Source of the DNA: an uncultured Pelagibacteraceae bacterium
GTDB lineage: Bacteria; Pseudomonadota; Alphaproteobacteria; Pelagibacterales; Pelagibacteraceae
Length of the DNA: 64,000 nucleotides
Reading direction: 5' to 3'
Assembly (NCBI GenBank): GCA_902603905.1
Contig: CACKWM010000001.1
Span: 1 to 64,000 of the forward strand
This document shows positions 61,454 through 64,000 of the stretch, one piece after another; position 1 is the stretch's first letter, and each line of letters opens with the position of its first letter. A program made the position numbers and the translations under genes. The notes under the pieces were generated by a model. The model saw only the letters and a program-made list of their open reading frames with translations. It had not been told where the DNA came from and searched no databases.

Positions 61454-63289
61454 TTATTCGTGAAAAAAGTTATATATCTTTTTTGCTACTTTTTCCTCAA
61501 CACCTTCGACAGATTTAATTTCATCAAAACTTGCAGATTCCACTGCTCTTGCTGATCCAAAATGATTTAATAAGGCTCTTTTTCTTATAGATCCAATGCC
61601 ATTAATTTGATCTAAGAGAGACTTGCTTATACCTTTTTTTCTTTTAGCTCTATGTGCACTAATTGCAAATCTGTGAGCTTCATCTCTTAACCTTTGTAAA
61701 AAGAAAAGTGTTGGATCATTCTTTTCAAATTTAAAGCTTTTACCATTATAAAAAAAAGTTTCATTGCCGCTATTTCTAAATTTTCCTTTTGCAATAGCAA
61801 TAATTGGCAAGTCATGTAAACCAAATTCATTTAAGATTTCTCTTGCTGTGCTATACTGTCCTTTTCCACCATCAACTAATAAAAGATCAGGAAATGATAA
61901 ATAATTACCTTTCTCCAGCAAAGCTCTTTTGAATCTTCGACTCAGTACTTCTTTAATCATTGCATAATCATCATTTCCAGCACTTTTTGTTTTGATATCA
62001 AATTTTCTATATCTTTTTTTTATAAATCCTTCTTCTCCAAAAGCAATCATTGCACCAACACTATTTGTTCCTTGAATGTGACTGTTATCATAAACTTCAA
62101 TTAAACTAATATTATTTTTAATATTGAATTTTTGATTTATTCTTTCAAATAAATTTTTATTATTATTTGCTTCATAAATTTTTCTATTTAAAGATTCTTT
62201 TGCATTTTTTTCTGCTAGCAAAATAACATTTAATTTGGATCTTTTTTTTGCAATTGTAATTGCAATATTTTTATCTTCTTTTGAACTTAATGTTTTTTCA
62301 ATTAATTTTTTATCTTTGATATCATGATTTAAAATAACTAATTTTGGAACATTTTTATTTTCATAAAACTGCATTATAAATGAAGACATAATTTCAGAAA
62401 TATTTTGATCAGGATCATGTTTAGGAAAATAAGATTGATTTCCCCAATTTTGTTTAGATCTGTAGAAAAATACTTGAACACAAGTTTTGCCAGATTCTTT
62501 ATATGCCGCAATTACATCAGCATCTACTAAATTAGATTCATTAATTTTTTGAGAGGATTGAATGATATTTAATGATTTAATTTTATCTCTAAGAATTGAA
62601 GCTTTTTCAAAATCTAGTTTTTCACTTGCTTCTTCCATCTGTTTGGATAAATTTTTTTGAATTTCTCTTGATTTTCCAGAAACAAATTTTATCGCATCTT
62701 CAACAGAGTTTTTGTATTCAACTTCATCTACATATCCTACACATGGCGCAGAACACCTTTTGATTTGATATAAAATACATGGACGTTTTCTATTTTTAAA
62801 TGTGCTTTCATCGCAAACTCTGATTTGAAATATTTTTTGAAGCATTTTGATTGTCCAATTTGCTGAACCAGCAGATGCAAATGGACCAAAATAAAACCCA
62901 TCTTTATCTTTTTTTCCTCTATGCTTAATTAGTTGTGGCCACTTATCTTTCTTACCAATGTATATAAATGGAAATGATTTATCGTCTTTAAGTAAAATAT
63001 TGAACTTTGGTTTAAATTTTTTTATTAAATTTGCTTCCAAAAGCAAAGCTTCACTTTCATTAGAAGTTGTTGTAATTTCTATTTTATGAGTTTGAGCCAA
63101 CATTCTTTCTGTTCTAATTATATGGTTTTTTTCTGAAACATAGCTCTTAAGTCTGTTAGGTAAGTTTTTTGCCTTCCCAACATAATGAATGTCACCTTTG
63201 TGGTTTATCATTCTATAAACTCCTGGGCTTTTAGGTATTAAAGAGAGTTCTTTTTTTATTACTTCTTTGCCAAGATCAGAGCTTTTCAT
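61454..63289 (-). CDS. uvrC: excinuclease ABC subunit C
   Basis: [64 protein letters not shown]-terminal HhH. Confidence 0.97.
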   Translation of the reverse strand: MKSSDLGKEVIKKELSLIPKSPGVYRMINHKGDIHYVGKAKNLPNRLKSYVSEKNHIIRTERMLAQTHKIEITTTSNESEALLLEANLIKKFKPKFNILLKDDKSFPFIYIGKKDKWPQLIKHRGKKDKDGFYFGPFASAGSANWTIKMLQKIFQIRVCDESTFKNRKRPCILYQIKRCSAPCVGYVDEVEYKNSVEDAIKFVSGKSREIQKNLSKQMEEASEKLDFEKASILRDKIKSLNIIQSSQKINESNLVDADVIAAYKESGKTCVQVFFYRSKQNWGNQSYFPKHDPDQNISEIMSSFIMQFYENKNVPKLVILNHDIKDKKLIEKTLSSKEDKNIAITIAKKRSKLNVILLAEKNAKESLNRKIYEANNNKNLFERINQKFNIKNNISLIEVYDNSHIQGTNSVGAMIAFGEEGFIKKRYRKFDIKTKSAGNDDYAMIKEVLSRRFKRALLEKGNYLSFPDLLLVDGGKGQYSTAREILNEFGLHDLPIIAIAKGKFRNSGNETFFYNGKSFKFEKNDPTLFFLQRLRDEAHRFAISAHRAKRKKGISKSLLDQINGIGSIRKRALLNHFGSARAVESASFDEIKSVEGVEEKVAKKIYNFFHE

Positions 63290-63695
63290 AGTTTCTTTTT
63301 TTAGAAATTTTTATTCCAACTGACGAACAGTCTTTCATAATTTCTAATTTTTCTATTTGAAGATTTATTTTATCAATTCTTTTATCTTTAAATAATTCAT
63401 CAAAAACATCTTCTGCCAGTGTTTCAAGAAAATTGTAATGTTTATTTTTTACTAATTTTTTTATTAGTTTAACTATTTTGTCGTAATTAACTATTGATTT
63501 TAAATCCTTATCATTAGTTGGTTTTTTATCTTTGTAGTCAATTTCTAATGTAAACTTTACTTTCTGTGGTTTATTTTTTTCAAAATTGAAATAACCTAGC
63601 TTTAAATCTAAAGTTAGATCTTTTATGAGAATTTTTTTCTCATAATTAAATAAAACTTTTCCTATTTTAATAACTTTTAAATTACTTTTTTTCAC
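63276..63695 (-). CDS. folB: dihydroneopterin aldolase-family protein
   Basis: [50 protein letters not shown] start at 63695 overlaps upstream TGA and has GGAAGG nearby. Confidence 0.75.
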   Translation of the reverse strand: MKKSNLKVIKIGKVLFNYEKKILIKDLTLDLKLGYFNFEKNKPQKVKFTLEIDYKDKKPTNDKDLKSIVNYDKIVKLIKKLVKNKHYNFLETLAEDVFDELFKDKRIDKINLQIEKLEIMKDCSSVGIKISKKRNYEKL

Positions 63696-64000
63696 TCTTT
63701 TCCTTCCATTATATCTGGTGTTTGCCAATTCAAATTTTGCCCACTATCAACAGCCAGCACTTGTCCAGTAATTGATCTGTTTTTAATAAAAAAATCAACT
63801 GCATTACAAATTTCTGATACATTAACTTGTCTTTTTAAAGGAGTGGCTAAATATTGTTTTTTAAAATGTTTTTCACTTTGTCTTTTATTTTTAAGAGTTG
63901 GTCCTGGGGCAATCCCATTTACTCTTATTTTTGGAGCTAAGCTTATAGCGCTAGTTTTGGTCATAGTATAAAGGCCAGTCTTACTTATTGTGTATGAAAA
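63692..64000 (-). CDS. short-chain dehydrogenase/reductase, 5' part beyond window edge
   Basis: Frame stays open to 64000: FSYTISKTGLYTMTKTSAISLAPKIRVNGIAPGPT (YxxxK active site); C-terminus SITGQVLAVDSGQNL. Confidence 0.88.
   Translation of the reverse strand, partial: FSYTISKTGLYTMTKTSAISLAPKIRVNGIAPGPTLKNKRQSEKHFKKQYLATPLKRQVNVSEICNAVDFFIKNRSITGQVLAVDSGQNLNWQTPDIMEGKE

Overview
AT-rich, densely packed bacterial chromosome segment. Gene content and style suggest a streamlined alphaproteobacterium, most likely SAR11/Pelagibacterales; this is inferred from protein resemblance and gene neighbourhoods, and no search was run. Almost all of the window is core genome: groESL, ribF-ileS-lspA, rsmD-purD, lipid A/Kdo genes (lpxL-like, lpxK, waaA, msbA-like), a cytochrome c oxidase cluster with two subunit-III-like genes, thrC, rnhA-thrB-ispH, F0 ATP synthase genes, smc, mutY, a CcrM-like DNA methyltransferase, rnhB, ispE, tRNA-Gln(UUG)-cca, hemF, petABC, ychF-pth-rplY-prs, lgt, an envZ/ompR/marR set, ilvE, pgsA, uvrC, folB and an SDR fragment at the right edge. 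The only accessory-looking part is about 1-1750, beside groEL. I found no CRISPR array, transposase, prophage or obvious defence system. Main items for a second look: (1) an SMC protein of only 798 aa with both ATPase heads but no recognisable hinge; (2) two 25-nt hairpin repeats flanking a DUF805 gene, where the differences preserve pairing when read on the + strand; (3) duplicated C-terminal 'DDFIEE[S/W]G-stop' tails, each just upstream of an orphan ORF; (4) clustered, inverted GANTC sites upstream of the CcrM-like gene; (5) tRNA-Gln ending 3 nt before the cca start codon; (6) many convergent genes overlapping at their stop codons, several by exactly 4 nt (TTAA/TTAG).
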